Positions 7,802 through 17,245 of a DNA stretch of 64,000 nt are shown here, piece by piece; within the stretch, counting starts at the first letter, position 1, and each line of letters begins with the position of its first letter. This DNA comes from Planctomycetota bacterium. Lineage in GTDB: Bacteria; Planctomycetota; UBA1135; GCA-002686595. Location of the stretch: NCBI GenBank assembly GCA_022446815.1, contig JAKVCD010000017.1, positions 125,412 to 189,411 of the forward strand. Reading direction: 5' to 3'. The translations under genes were made by a program, and so were the position numbers. The notes beneath the pieces were generated by a model, which ran no database searches, had not been told where the DNA came from, and was given only the letters and a program-made list of their open reading frames with translations.

Positions 7802-9615
7802 AGATCCTCGGTATTTCCCCCCTCGACAAGGACGCCTCTGCCTCCCTCGTCGAAGACGGTCGCCTGCTCTTCGGTGCTGGCGAAGAGCGCTTCAGCCGCG
7901 TGAAGCAGCACGCTGGCTTCCCAGCCCTCGCGATCCGCGCCGCCCTCGAGGCTACGAACACGGACCCTGCGGAGCTCGATCAGGTCGCCTACCCATTCCT
8001 GACCTCCGAGCGCGAGGCTAAGCACATCAGGGACGCGATGACCTCAGAGCGCTCCCTCGCGCGCGACGGCGCCTCTGCCAGTGAGCTCAAGCGGCTCATC
8101 ACCGCGGCGAAGGCCCGAGTACCTGAGCGAAGCGCGCCGGTACATGGCCTCGCCTCCGCCAATCAGCGCGTCGAGCGCCCGCTCTTCAAGCGCCTCGCCT
8201 ATGACCTCCTCGGCGTCTCATCTCTCTCGACGAAGGTGGCGCTGCGACACTCCGCGAGCTGGGCCGAGCGCGCGATCCAAGAGCACGCCCGCTGGTCTGA
8301 AGAGCTCTTGACCGGTCTCAAGGAGCTTGGGCTCGAGAACAAGGTCAAGCGCTACGAGCACCACCTCTCACACGCTGCGAACGCTTACCTCGCGAGCGGC
8401 TTTGATCGCGCCCTGGTGCTCACGCTCGACGGCTATGGCTCTGGGCTGGCAGGCTCAGTCGGTGTCGGCGAGGGCGGCCACCTCAAGCGGCAGCACGGCC
8501 TGCGCTTCCCCTACTCCCTCGGCACCTTCTACGAGATGGTGACGAGCGCGCTCGGGTATCACCCCGATCGCCATGCAGGGAAGATCGTCGGCTTGGCCGC
8601 CTACGGAGACCCCGCGATCCTCGACGAGGTCGTCTCCCACCGCTTCCACCACGAGGGCGGCGGCTTCCGCATCGACCAGAACCTCAACCCCTTCTTCGCG
8701 AGACACCTCGCGGTCAACTTCCCCATGGTCGATGTCGCCGCGGCCTGGCAGTTCGTCTTGGAGAAGGTCGCCGTGCGCCTCGTCGAGCACTGGGCGGGCA
8801 TTCTTGGCTGCTCCAACGTCGTGCTCTCAGGCGGCGTCACCGCGAACGTGAAGATGAACCAGCGCATTCACGAGGCGGAGGGGATCGAGGGGATCTTCAT
8901 CTATCCCAACATGGGCGACGGAGGCTGCGGCAGCGGGATTGCGATGCACCAGTCGTGGCCTGGCGGCGAGCCTGTCCCCTTCGAAACCGCCTACCAAGGC
9001 CCTGAGTTCACCGAAGACGAGTACCTCAAGGCGATTCAGGCGGCGGGCCTTGAGGTCGAGCGCCCTGACCACATGGCTGCGGAGGTCGCCGACCTCATCC
9101 ACAACGGCTCTGTGGTGGCTCGCTTCGACGGCCGCATGGAATATGGACCGCGAGCCCTCGGTAACCGCTCGATCCTCTATCACGGCAGAGAGCCTGAGGT
9201 GAACCAGTGGCTCAACCAGCGCCTCGGGCGCACGGAGTTCATGCCCTTCGCGCCGGTCACCCTCTATGAAGAGCGCCACAAGTGCTACCGCAATCTGAGC
9301 GGCGCGGAGCATACAGCCGAGTTCATGACCATCACCTTCGACTGCACAGACTTCATGAAGGAGTCATGCCCCGCAGCAGTGCACGTGGACGGCACCGCCC
9401 GCCCGCAGCTCATCCGCCGAGAGAAGAACCCGGTGTACTACGACATCGTCGCCGAGTATCAGAAGCTCTCAGGCATCCCCTGCCTGATCAACACCAGCTT
9501 CAATATGCACGAGGAGCCGATCGTCTGCACTCCAGACGACGCCGTGCGCGCCTTCCTCGACGGCCGCTTGGACGTGCTGTCGATGGGGCCCTTCTTGGTC
9601 CGACGCCCCGACTAG
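7798..9615 (+). CDS. NodU/CmcH-family O-carbamoyltransferase
   Basis: This 605-residue enzyme uses carbamoyl phosphate and ATP to carbamoylate a sugar or antibiotic hydroxyl. The N-terminal Kae1-like domain shows 'GAGEERFSRVKQHAGFP', 'HHLSHAANAY' (metal-binding histidines), 'TLDGYGSG' and 'AGKIVGLAAYGDP'. The middle has 'LSGGVTANVKMN'. The YrdC-like C-terminal domain has 'MEYGPRALGNRSIL', 'FMPFAPVTL' and 'CLINTSFNMHEEPI'. An in-frame ATG at 7726 exists, but the GTG at 7798 begins the conserved 'KILGISPLDKDAS' start and overlaps the deacetylase stop as GTGA, so it is preferred. The gene ends 1 bp before the convergent porin gene. Confidence 0.93.
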   Translation: MKILGISPLDKDASASLVEDGRLLFGAGEERFSRVKQHAGFPALAIRAALEATNTDPAELDQVAYPFLTSEREAKHIRDAMTSERSLARDGASASELKRLITAAKARVPERSAPVHGLASANQRVERPLFKRLAYDLLGVSSLSTKVALRHSASWAERAIQEHARWSEELLTGLKELGLENKVKRYEHHLSHAANAYLASGFDRALVLTLDGYGSGLAGSVGVGEGGHLKRQHGLRFPYSLGTFYEMVTSALGYHPDRHAGKIVGLAAYGDPAILDEVVSHRFHHEGGGFRIDQNLNPFFARHLAVNFPMVDVAAAWQFVLEKVAVRLVEHWAGILGCSNVVLSGGVTANVKMNQRIHEAEGIEGIFIYPNMGDGGCGSGIAMHQSWPGGEPVPFETAYQGPEFTEDEYLKAIQAAGLEVERPDHMAAEVADLIHNGSVVARFDGRMEYGPRALGNRSILYHGREPEVNQWLNQRLGRTEFMPFAPVTLYEERHKCYRNLSGAEHTAEFMTITFDCTDFMKESCPAAVHVDGTARPQLIRREKNPVYYDIVAEYQKLSGIPCLINTSFNMHEEPIVCTPDDAVRAFLDGRLDVLSMGPFLVRRPD

Positions 9616-9616
9616 C

Positions 9617-10396
9617 TCAGAACATCCAGCGCAGGCCGACGCCTAGCCAGAGGTTCGCGTCATCTCGGCCAGCAGCCTTGAGGCTGTCGGCGAGGGCGCT
9701 TGAGACGAGCGTGCTCCCCGCCAAAGTCCCTGTAATGTCTAAGGTCGGGGTGTAGCGCCAACGCATGACTGCCTCAGCGGTCAGGTCTGCGAAGCCCGCC
9801 TCATCAGCGCCGTAGAGCAGCGCGGACTGATCCTTGTCGGCGTAGGCGAGGTGGTACGCAGTCTCAAGGCTCAAGCCGTCTTCGAGCTCCCAGCCGCGGA
9901 CTAAGCCCACCTGGGTGTAGAGGCCGTCGCCATCCTCGAGGTCGTAGTACGCCGAAAAGACCGGGCGCATACCGAAGAACTCAGCGGTGAGCGCGTACCT
10001 CAGCTTCGCCTCGTTCGTGTCGCCATAACCGTCGATGTTCGGATAGCTCCTGTTCACTACTGCGGCGCTGAAGGTCCCGTCATGTAGGTCCCAGATCCAA
10101 GTGGGCTCGAGCTCGACGCGAGTGATCTGACCCCCGTTGCCGTCGGGGAAGACTCCGTCCCCAGAGTCGTTGGTGCCGTCCGCGTTCATGAAGCTCCCCA
10201 AGCGGAAGCGCTGGCCCTCGCCTAAATCCACAGCCCAAGCAGAGAGCGCTTGGAGCGCCTTGCCGTCCGTCTGGCTGACGCCACGGAAGACGTGCTGAGA
10301 GAGGACACGCACCTCAGCATCAACCCTCGGAGGCTCGCTGACGGTGGCGCAGGAGGAGGCGAAGGCGAGGAGGGCGGCGGTGAGGGTCCTGGGCAT
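9617..10396 (-). CDS. Probable outer-membrane beta-barrel protein, TorF-like porin
   Basis: The 259-residue exported protein has an N-terminal hydrophobic segment ending 'FASSC', a possible lipobox, then 'SQHVFRGVSQTDGKALQ', a hallmark of the TorF/gcw_chp putative porins. Alternating hydrophobic strands follow, and the last residues 'GVGLRWMF' end in phenylalanine, as required for insertion of outer-membrane barrels. It could carry small solutes across the outer membrane. The gene stands alone, facing away from fadE across a 167-bp gap. No ribosome-binding site is evident before ATG 10396; a run of seven A residues lies just upstream. Confidence 0.68.
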   Translation of the reverse strand: MPRTLTAALLAFASSCATVSEPPRVDAEVRVLSQHVFRGVSQTDGKALQALSAWAVDLGEGQRFRLGSFMNADGTNDSGDGVFPDGNGGQITRVELEPTWIWDLHDGTFSAAVVNRSYPNIDGYGDTNEAKLRYALTAEFFGMRPVFSAYYDLEDGDGLYTQVGLVRGWELEDGLSLETAYHLAYADKDQSALLYGADEAGFADLTAEAVMRWRYTPTLDITGTLAGSTLVSSALADSLKAAGRDDANLWLGVGLRWMF

Positions 10397-10527
10397 GGTG
10401 TTTTTTTGTCTAGGTGGCAGAGCGAACGACCGAGTGTGAGGGCAAGGGGCGATTTACCGCAAGGGCCGCTCCACGATCTCCTCCCGCACCCAAGTATTCG
10501 GATATCCTAAAGTGTGCTAATTGCACT

Positions 10528-10574
10528 CCATGAGCGTCCCCAGCCACCCTCACGTGGCGGCTCATGGGCTATAA
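10528..10574 (+). promoter_or_regulatory. Possible fadE leader hairpin with a 14-codon upstream ORF
   Basis: CCATGAGC at 10528-10535 can pair with GCTCATGG at 10560-10567, which contains the fadE start codon. GCCAC (10543-10547) and GTGGC (10554-10558) form an inner stem. ATG 10530 also opens a 14-codon ORF (MSVPSHPHVAAHGL) that ends at TAA 10572-10574, overlapping the fadE start in another frame. Both could tune fadE translation, but neither has an obvious ribosome-binding site. This is inference from sequence symmetry only. Confidence 0.3.
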
Positions 10575-12984
10575 GGCCAACAAGATGCCCTATCTCCTCG
10601 TCATCGGACTCCTCGTCCTCGCTATCTGCCTCCTCTACCAAGGCCGCGGCCTGCTCTCCTGGGTCTTGCCCCTAGGGATAGGCTTCCTCTACTGCCGCAT
10701 CGCGCTGGACGCTTGGGGCCCGAGTGTCGCAGGGCTCTTTGTCATCTACGCCCTCTGCGTAGCCGTCTTTGGTGTCCCTGCGATCCGTCGTGCGGTCCTC
10801 ACAAAGAACATCCTGCCCGCGATGGCAGCGATCTTCCCCAAGATGTCCGAGACCGAGCGTGTCGCGCTCGAGGCTGGAACCGTCTGGTGGGACGCAGACC
10901 TCTTCAGCGGTAAGCCGGACTTCAAGAAGCTCATCGACTTCAAGGTCAGCCCCGTCTCTGCTGAAGAGCGGAGCTTCCTAGATAATGAGTGCGAAGAGCT
11001 CTGCCGGATGCTCGACCCGTGGCAGATTCACCTAGACCAAGGGATCTCTGAGAGCGCGTGGGACTTCGTGAAGTCGAAGGGCTTCATGGGCCTCATCATC
11101 TCACCGGAGTATGGCGGCAAGGGCTTCAGCGCTCAGGCCGTAAGCGAGATCGTCACGAAGCTCTCCAGCCGCTCGATCTCTGCTGCTGTGACGGTCATGG
11201 TGCCCAACTCTCTCGGGCCCGCGGAGCTCCTGCTCCACTACGGGACCCAGGAGCAGCGCGACCACTACCTCCCCCGCCTCGCTGACGGTCGCGAGGTCCC
11301 CGCCTTCGCCCTCACCGAGCCGAACGCCGGCTCAGACGCGGGCGCGATGTCCTCGCACGGTGTCGTCTGCAAGGGCGAATGGGAGGGCAAAGAGGTCCTG
11401 GGTATGCGCCTCACTTGGAACAAGCGCTACATCACCCTCGCCCCCGTCGCGACGCTGCTCGGCCTCGCCTTCAAGCTGCGCGACCCTGACGGGCTCCTAG
11501 GCGACAAGGAAGAGCTCGGCATCACCTGCGCCCTCGTCCCGACTGACACCCCGGGCGTGGTCCATGGCAGGCAGCACAACCCCCTCAGCATCCCCTTCTA
11601 CAACGGCCCCACAAGCGGCGAAGACGTCTTCGTCCCCCTCGACTTCATCATCGGCGGGCCTGAGCGCGCTGGGTACGGCTGGCGAATGCTGATGGACTGC
11701 CTCTCTGCTGGGCGCGGCGTCAGCCTGCCCGGGATGTCCGGAGGAGGCTCGCAAGGGATCACGCGCGGCGTCGGCGCTTACGCCAGCATCCGCGAGCAGT
11801 TCGGGATCCAGATCGGACTCTTCGAAGGCATCCAAGAGCCCCTCGCCCGCATCGGCGGTCTCACCTACACCATCAACGCCGCGCGCACCCTCACCGCTGG
11901 CGCAGTAGACGCTGGTGAGAAGCCCGCGGTGATCTCCGCCATCGTCAAGGCCTACCTGACAGAGGCGATGCGGGTCACCATCAACGACGCGATGGACATT
12001 ACAGGCGGCGCAGGCATCTGCATGGGGCCGCGGAATATCCTCGCGCAGGCCTATCAGGGGATGCCGATCAGCATCACCGTCGAGGGCGCGAATATCTTGA
12101 CGCGCAGCATGATCATCTTCGGGCAGGGCGCGATCCGCTGTCACCCCTACGCCTTCGAGGAGATGAGCGCTGCTTGGGATCGTGACGTCGCGCGCTTCGA
12201 CCGCGCGCTCTTCGGACATGTCGGCAGCATGGCCTCCACCTTCGTTCGAGCGAGCCTGCTTGGCGCGACCTGCGGCCGCCTCGCGACCCCTCCCACTCCT
12301 GGCCCCACGGCGCGACACTTCCAGCAGCTCTCACGGATGAGCGCGGCCTTCAACATCTGCTCGGAGGTCTCCATGGCGACCCTCGGCGGGAGTCTGAAGT
12401 TCCGCGAGCGACTGACGGCTCGTCTCGCCGACGCCCTCTCTTGGATGTACCTCTCGAGCGCGGCCTTAAAGCGCTTCATCGACGAGGGACAGACTGAGCG
12501 CGACCGCCCCTTCATGGAGTGGAGCTGTGCACATGCTCATCACGAGGTGCAGCGCGCGCTCATGGAGCTCTTGGACAACATGCCCAACAAGCTGCTTGGG
12601 CGCATCCTCAAGCTGAAGCTCTTCCCCTGGTGGTCGCGCGTCAGTCCGCCCTCCGATCGCCTGGCCTCGAAGATCGCGAACGCGCTCCTCGATGACGGTG
12701 AAGCCCGACGCCACCTCACGACGGAGATCTACATCCCTGGGCCGGAGGACCTCGGCCTCGGCCGCTTAGAGGCGGCGCTAGACCACGCGGTCGCCGCGCG
12801 CCCAGCCCGCAAGAAGCTCAAGGACGCCCAACGCGCAGGCCATCTCCCGCGCGCAGAAGAGCTCGCGGTCCTCGATGAGGCTGTAAGCCGGGGGATCTTG
12901 AGCGAGATCGAGCGAGGGCTCATCGTCGAGGCCAAGCGGAGCCGCGACGAGGCTGTCCAAGTCGACGACTTCGAGCGCAACTAG
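10564..12984 (+). CDS. fadE: Membrane-anchored acyl-CoA dehydrogenase FadE
   Basis: The flavoenzyme catalyses the first step of fatty-acid beta-oxidation. It has the FadE layout rather than the short mitochondrial-type one: two or three N-terminal membrane helices (about residues 8-30 and 55-75), a linker, then the dehydrogenase core with 'YGGKGFSAQA', 'AFALTEPNAGSDAGA', 'YITLAPVATLLGLAFKL' and 'ITGGAGICMGPRNIL', and a long C-terminal domain. At 806 residues it matches E. coli FadE in size. ATG 10564 is used; a second ATG seven codons later is possible. Its TAG stop interlocks with the stop of the convergent gene in a shared CTAG. Confidence 0.92.
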   Translation: MGYKANKMPYLLVIGLLVLAICLLYQGRGLLSWVLPLGIGFLYCRIALDAWGPSVAGLFVIYALCVAVFGVPAIRRAVLTKNILPAMAAIFPKMSETERVALEAGTVWWDADLFSGKPDFKKLIDFKVSPVSAEERSFLDNECEELCRMLDPWQIHLDQGISESAWDFVKSKGFMGLIISPEYGGKGFSAQAVSEIVTKLSSRSISAAVTVMVPNSLGPAELLLHYGTQEQRDHYLPRLADGREVPAFALTEPNAGSDAGAMSSHGVVCKGEWEGKEVLGMRLTWNKRYITLAPVATLLGLAFKLRDPDGLLGDKEELGITCALVPTDTPGVVHGRQHNPLSIPFYNGPTSGEDVFVPLDFIIGGPERAGYGWRMLMDCLSAGRGVSLPGMSGGGSQGITRGVGAYASIREQFGIQIGLFEGIQEPLARIGGLTYTINAARTLTAGAVDAGEKPAVISAIVKAYLTEAMRVTINDAMDITGGAGICMGPRNILAQAYQGMPISITVEGANILTRSMIIFGQGAIRCHPYAFEEMSAAWDRDVARFDRALFGHVGSMASTFVRASLLGATCGRLATPPTPGPTARHFQQLSRMSAAFNICSEVSMATLGGSLKFRERLTARLADALSWMYLSSAALKRFIDEGQTERDRPFMEWSCAHAHHEVQRALMELLDNMPNKLLGRILKLKLFPWWSRVSPPSDRLASKIANALLDDGEARRHLTTEIYIPGPEDLGLGRLEAALDHAVAARPARKKLKDAQRAGHLPRAEELAVLDEAVSRGILSEIERGLIVEAKRSRDEAVQVDDFERN

Positions 12985-14441
12985 TCAGCTGTCTCGACGA
13001 GCCACTGCCTGAGTCGCTCGTCGAACTGGCGGAGGTCCATCCCGAGCTCTTCGAGGAATACCTCGTGAGCTGTGAGCCCCTTGCCGATCTTCTTGAGGAT
13101 CCTCGGGAGGGCGCCCGGGCGACCTTCAACGAAGAAGGCCACAGCAGCGTTACAGACGAGCAGGTCCTCGGTGCTGAGCTTGTTCACGCTCTTGCCATAG
13201 AGCTGAAAGAAGCTCGGGAGCTCTCCCTCCTCGAGGAGGACGCGCGCCTCATCGAGCCAGTCCACATCTCGCTTCGAGAGCTTCTCACGCATCGCCGCGT
13301 CATCCTTAGCGCTGAGGTAGCGCGAGGGGGAGACGAACCATGTGAGGTGCGTACCAGTGATCTTGTGCGTGAAGTAGAGCCCGACACCTTCAAAGGCCCA
13401 GCCGTGCTCGTGGGTGATCTGATGGCCGTTGAAGAGCAGGTTTGAGATCCCCTGGCGGCAGGCCGAGTCTAGCCTGCGGTGCTTGTCTCCAGACCAGCTC
13501 CCAAAGTCGCGCGCGCCCTCTAAGGTCGCGCTCTCTAAGCCGAGGAGGAACTCTCTCTGGCCGTCTGCGACCTTCGGGTGTCGCGCGAGGAAGGTCGCCT
13601 GCTCGCTCTTGTTCCTCAAGAGGAAGTAGGTCAAGTCGCTCGAGTAAGCGCACTGCCCGCCGACATACTCCCGCAGGAGATCCCGCGCGACGCGCAAGTT
13701 CTCCGAACAGGTGCGGAGCTCCTCGTCCTCAACCGTCCCGACGACTCGGACCCCGCCGCGCTCTAAGGCAGCCGTGAAAGAGATCTCGAGACCTCGCTCC
13801 ACGCTGTTGAGCTCGACCTCCTTAGCCGGCTTGAGCTCGGCCCTGGTCCTGGCCTCGAGCTTGATGAGCTCTCCGCGCCCCTCGGCAGCGTTAGCCACCT
13901 CCATCATCACCCACTGCCCCTCGCGCTTCACCTCAAAGCGCAGGCCTCGCGCCCACTCGCTCTCGGGATCGACGGCGAGCACGTCCGCGATGATCTTGTC
14001 CTTCAAGAGGGCAGGGAGCTTGTCCTCTTGTCGCTCGTACAGCGCGCGCAGCGCGCTTACGAAAGGACCAGAGATCTCCGCTCTTCGAGACATGGCCTCC
14101 TCGAGGTCGCGCTTCGAGCGATCTATCGGTTTGGGCCGCTTGCCCTGCTCCCAGCTCCCGTCCCGCTGCTTCTTGTGACCGAGGCCACGGTGGGCCTCCT
14201 CATCGTCAGGGAGGAAGCGCAGGACAGCCTCATAAGCGAGGGCGCGCTGCAGCCAGAGCTTCTTCTTCTTGCACCACTCCGCGTGCTCCTTGAAGCGCGC
14301 GACGAGCCCCTCGAGCTCGCGCGCTCGAAGCTCCTCATAGCTCTCACCCTCATCCTGCTGCCAGCTGGCAGGCGCAGCAGCGGGGAGCGCCACAGCTGAG
14401 CCGAGGAGGCAGAGGCTGAGCGCGCTTGCGAGGAGCTTCAT
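12981..14441 (-). CDS. Secreted protein of unknown function, degenerate gluzincin-like domain
   Basis: The 486-residue protein has a signal peptide ('KLLASALSLCLLGSAVALPAAA'), a lysine-rich helical region that looks TPR-like (residues about 25-110), and a C-terminal half containing 'GWAFEGVGLYF'. That segment recalls the 'P-W-x-x-EG-x-A-x-Y' step of DUF1570/peptidase-MA-like proteins, but the expected upstream HExxH is missing ('ACRQGIS'), so peptidase activity is unlikely. ATG 14441 is chosen because GGAGGAG lies 9 bases upstream. A GTG at 14462 overlapping the aconitase stop is the alternative. It follows acnA on the same strand. Role unknown. Confidence 0.68.
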   Translation of the reverse strand: MKLLASALSLCLLGSAVALPAAAPASWQQDEGESYEELRARELEGLVARFKEHAEWCKKKKLWLQRALAYEAVLRFLPDDEEAHRGLGHKKQRDGSWEQGKRPKPIDRSKRDLEEAMSRRAEISGPFVSALRALYERQEDKLPALLKDKIIADVLAVDPESEWARGLRFEVKREGQWVMMEVANAAEGRGELIKLEARTRAELKPAKEVELNSVERGLEISFTAALERGGVRVVGTVEDEELRTCSENLRVARDLLREYVGGQCAYSSDLTYFLLRNKSEQATFLARHPKVADGQREFLLGLESATLEGARDFGSWSGDKHRRLDSACRQGISNLLFNGHQITHEHGWAFEGVGLYFTHKITGTHLTWFVSPSRYLSAKDDAAMREKLSKRDVDWLDEARVLLEEGELPSFFQLYGKSVNKLSTEDLLVCNAAVAFFVEGRPGALPRILKKIGKGLTAHEVFLEELGMDLRQFDERLRQWLVETAD

Positions 14442-14458
14442 ATGAGGGGCTCCTCCCC

Positions 14459-17152
14459 TCACTCAGCAGCGAGTCGTCGTAAAACGTACTGGAGGATCCC
14501 GCCGTGGCGGTAGTACTCCGCCTCGCCCGGGGTGTCGATCCGGACGAGCGCGCCGAAGGTCTTCTGGTTGCCGTCGGCGTCCGTCACCGTAACCGTCACC
14601 TCTCCGCCAGTCGGCGAGCCCTCTTGGAAGCGCTCGGCCAGACCGGTGATGGAGTATGTCTCGCGCCCCGTGAGCCCGTGACTCTCAGCACTCTCCCCCT
14701 CAGCGAACTGCAGGGGCAAGATGCCCATGCCTACGAGGTTGGAGCGGTGGATCCGCTCGAAGGATTCCACGATCACTGCGCGCACGCCGAGGAGGTTCGG
14801 GCCCTTCGCAGCCCAGTCTCGACTCGAGCCCGTGCCGTACTCCTTGCCGCCGATGACGATGGTCGCGACGCCGTCAGCGCGATAGCGCTCAGCGGCCTCG
14901 AAGATCGAGGTCACCTCACCAGAGGGCTGATGCTCGGTGATCCCTCCCTCAGTCCCAGGAACGAGGCGGTTCTTGATGCGCACGTTGGCGAAGGTGCCGC
15001 GCATCATGACCTCATGGTTACCGCGTCGGCTGCCGAAGGAGTTGAAGTCCTTCTCCTCTACGCCGTTCTCGCGGAGGTAGGCCGCGGCCGGTCCGTCGAG
15101 CGCGATGGAACCAGCCGGAGAGATGTGGTCCGTGGTGATGGAGTCACCGAAGAGCCCGAGGACGCGCGCGCCCTCGATGTCCGCTACCGTCCCCGGCTCA
15201 GGGCCGAGGCCCTCGAAGTAGGGCGGATTGCGCACGTAGGTAGACGCCGGCGCCCAGTCGTAGGTGTCACCGGTGGGCGCGTCGATCGCGTTCCAGCGCT
15301 CGTTGCCGCCATATACATCTGCGTAAGTCGCAGAGAACATCTCGCGGCTGACCGCAGCGTCGATGGCATCTTGAACCTCCGTGGGGCTCGGCCAGACGTC
15401 CCGGAGGTAGACCGGTTCGCCGTCGCTCCCCATCCCGAGGGGTTCGTTCACGATGTCATCTGCCACGCTACCTGCGAGGGCGTAAGCGACCACGAGCGGC
15501 GGACTCGCGAGGTAGCTCGTACGCACTTTGGTGTGAACGCGCCCCTCGAAGTTGCGGTTGCCCGAGAGGACCGATGCGCTGACGAGTGCGCCTGAGTCGA
15601 TCGCGGCCTCAACGTCTGAAGGGAGGGGTCCAGAGTTACCGATGCAGGTCGTGCATCCGTAGCCGACCACGTCAAAGCCAAGCTCCGCGAGCGGGTCGAT
15701 GACGCCGGCCTTTTGGAGATAAGCCGTCACGACCTTTGAGCCGGGCGCGAGGGAGGTCTTCACCCAGGGCTTCACGTTCAGCCCGCGCTCGACCGCCTTC
15801 TTTGCGAGGAGGCCTGCGGCCATCATCACGTTCGGGTTTGAGGTGTTCGTGCAGCTCGTGATCGCAGCGATCACGACCGCGCCGTGCCCGACCTCGAAGG
15901 TCTCGCCGTCGCGCTCAATGGCGACGCTGGAGTCTGCGACGTCTTCGCGGCCGAGGTTCGCGAGGACCTCCGCCTTCACCTTGGCGAACTCGGGCGCCAT
16001 GTCAGCGAGAGCCACGCGGTCCTGCGGACGCCTGGGGCCGGCGAGGGAGGGCACGATCTCACCGAGCTCCATCTCGATGACGTCGGTGTAGGTCGCGTCT
16101 TTGCTCTCCTCTGTGAGGAACATGCCCTGCTCGCGGCTATAAGCCTCGACCAGCGCGATCTGCTCTTCGCTGCGGCCGGTGAGGCGTAGGTAGTTCAGGG
16201 TCACCTCGTCGACGCCGAAGAGGCCGCAGGTCGCGCCGTACTCAGGCGCCATGTTCGCGATCGTAGCGCGGTCCGCGAGGGGCAGCGCGGCAAGGCCGGG
16301 CCCGAAGAACTCGACGAACTTGCCCACCACGCCGTGCTCACGCAGGCGCTCGACGACGCGCAAAACGAGGTCTGTGGCTGTCGTACCCTCAGGGAGCTCA
16401 CCCTTGAGGCAGACGCCGACGACTTGGGGCACGAGCATGGAGACGGGCTGGCCTAGCATGGCGGCCTCAGCCTCGATCCCGCCGACGCCCCATCCCAGGA
16501 CGCCGATGCCGTTGACCATGGTCGTGTGGCTGTCTGTACCGACGACAGTGTCAGGGCACGCGAAGCCCGTGGAGTCTTCCATGACGACCCGCGCGAGGTA
16601 CTCAACATTGACCTGGTGGACGATACCGGTCTCCGGGGGCACGACCTCGAAGTTGTCGAAGGCGCCTTGACCCCAACGCAGGAAGGCGTAGCGCTCGCCG
16701 TTCCGCTCGAACTCACGCTCCGCGTTCGTAGCGAGCGCCTCGGGGGTGCCGAAGGCGTCGACCTGAACCGAGTGGTCCACGACCATCTCCGCGGGCTGCA
16801 GCGGGTTGATCTTGCGCGGATCGCCGCCGAGGGTCTTCATCGCGTCGCGCATCGCGGCGAGGTCGACGACCGCAGGGACCCCTGTAAAATCTTGCATGAG
16901 CACGCGCGCCGGGCGGTAAGAGATCTCCACCGAGGGCTTCGCTTGCGGGTCCCAGCTGAGCAGCGCCTCGATGTCATTCCTGGTCACGCTCACCCCGTCC
17001 TCGTGACGGAGGAGGTTCTCTAGGAGGATCCGGTGCGCCAGCGGGAGGCGAGCGATGTCATGGCCCTGCTCTTCGAGGGCGCGCAGGCGCGCGATCTTGT
17101 ACGTCTTCCCTCCGACTTCGAGGGAACCCTTGGCTTGGAAGCTGTCTTGCAT
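14459..17152 (-). CDS. acnA: Aconitate hydratase A
   Basis: This TCA-cycle enzyme isomerises citrate and isocitrate through a [4Fe-4S] cluster. The three cluster cysteines are in '[10 protein letters not shown]' and '[13 protein letters not shown]'. The substrate-binding '[21 protein letters not shown]' and the C-terminal swivel domain '[17 protein letters not shown]', '[19 protein letters not shown]' and '[14 protein letters not shown]' are complete. At 897 residues it belongs to the AcnA/IRP1 branch. The start is ATG 17152 ('[11 protein letters not shown]'); the frame is open for 23 more codons, but those have no family counterpart. The gene downstream on the same strand starts 18 bp after the stop. 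Confidence 0.97.
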   Translation of the reverse strand: MQDSFQAKGSLEVGGKTYKIARLRALEEQGHDIARLPLAHRILLENLLRHEDGVSVTRNDIEALLSWDPQAKPSVEISYRPARVLMQDFTGVPAVVDLAAMRDAMKTLGGDPRKINPLQPAEMVVDHSVQVDAFGTPEALATNAEREFERNGERYAFLRWGQGAFDNFEVVPPETGIVHQVNVEYLARVVMEDSTGFACPDTVVGTDSHTTMVNGIGVLGWGVGGIEAEAAMLGQPVSMLVPQVVGVCLKGELPEGTTATDLVLRVVERLREHGVVGKFVEFFGPGLAALPLADRATIANMAPEYGATCGLFGVDEVTLNYLRLTGRSEEQIALVEAYSREQGMFLTEESKDATYTDVIEMELGEIVPSLAGPRRPQDRVALADMAPEFAKVKAEVLANLGREDVADSSVAIERDGETFEVGHGAVVIAAITSCTNTSNPNVMMAAGLLAKKAVERGLNVKPWVKTSLAPGSKVVTAYLQKAGVIDPLAELGFDVVGYGCTTCIGNSGPLPSDVEAAIDSGALVSASVLSGNRNFEGRVHTKVRTSYLASPPLVVAYALAGSVADDIVNEPLGMGSDGEPVYLRDVWPSPTEVQDAIDAAVSREMFSATYADVYGGNERWNAIDAPTGDTYDWAPASTYVRNPPYFEGLGPEPGTVADIEGARVLGLFGDSITTDHISPAGSIALDGPAAAYLRENGVEEKDFNSFGSRRGNHEVMMRGTFANVRIKNRLVPGTEGGITEHQPSGEVTSIFEAAERYRADGVATIVIGGKEYGTGSSRDWAAKGPNLLGVRAVIVESFERIHRSNLVGMGILPLQFAEGESAESHGLTGRETYSITGLAERFQEGSPTGGEVTVTVTDADGNQKTFGALVRIDTPGEAEYYRHGGILQYVLRRLAAE

Positions 17153-17245
17153 CGTTGATCTGGGTTGGCTCCGGCGTGGATGAGGCCCGAGAGGATACGA
17201 CACTCGACGGGAGAGCGGCACCCGCCCTCTGCCTTGTCTCGCTCT

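Noticed and set aside
14504..15595. Plus-strand 363-codon frame inside acnA
   Set aside because: Antisense shadow of a conserved gene, made possible by GC-rich codon bias.
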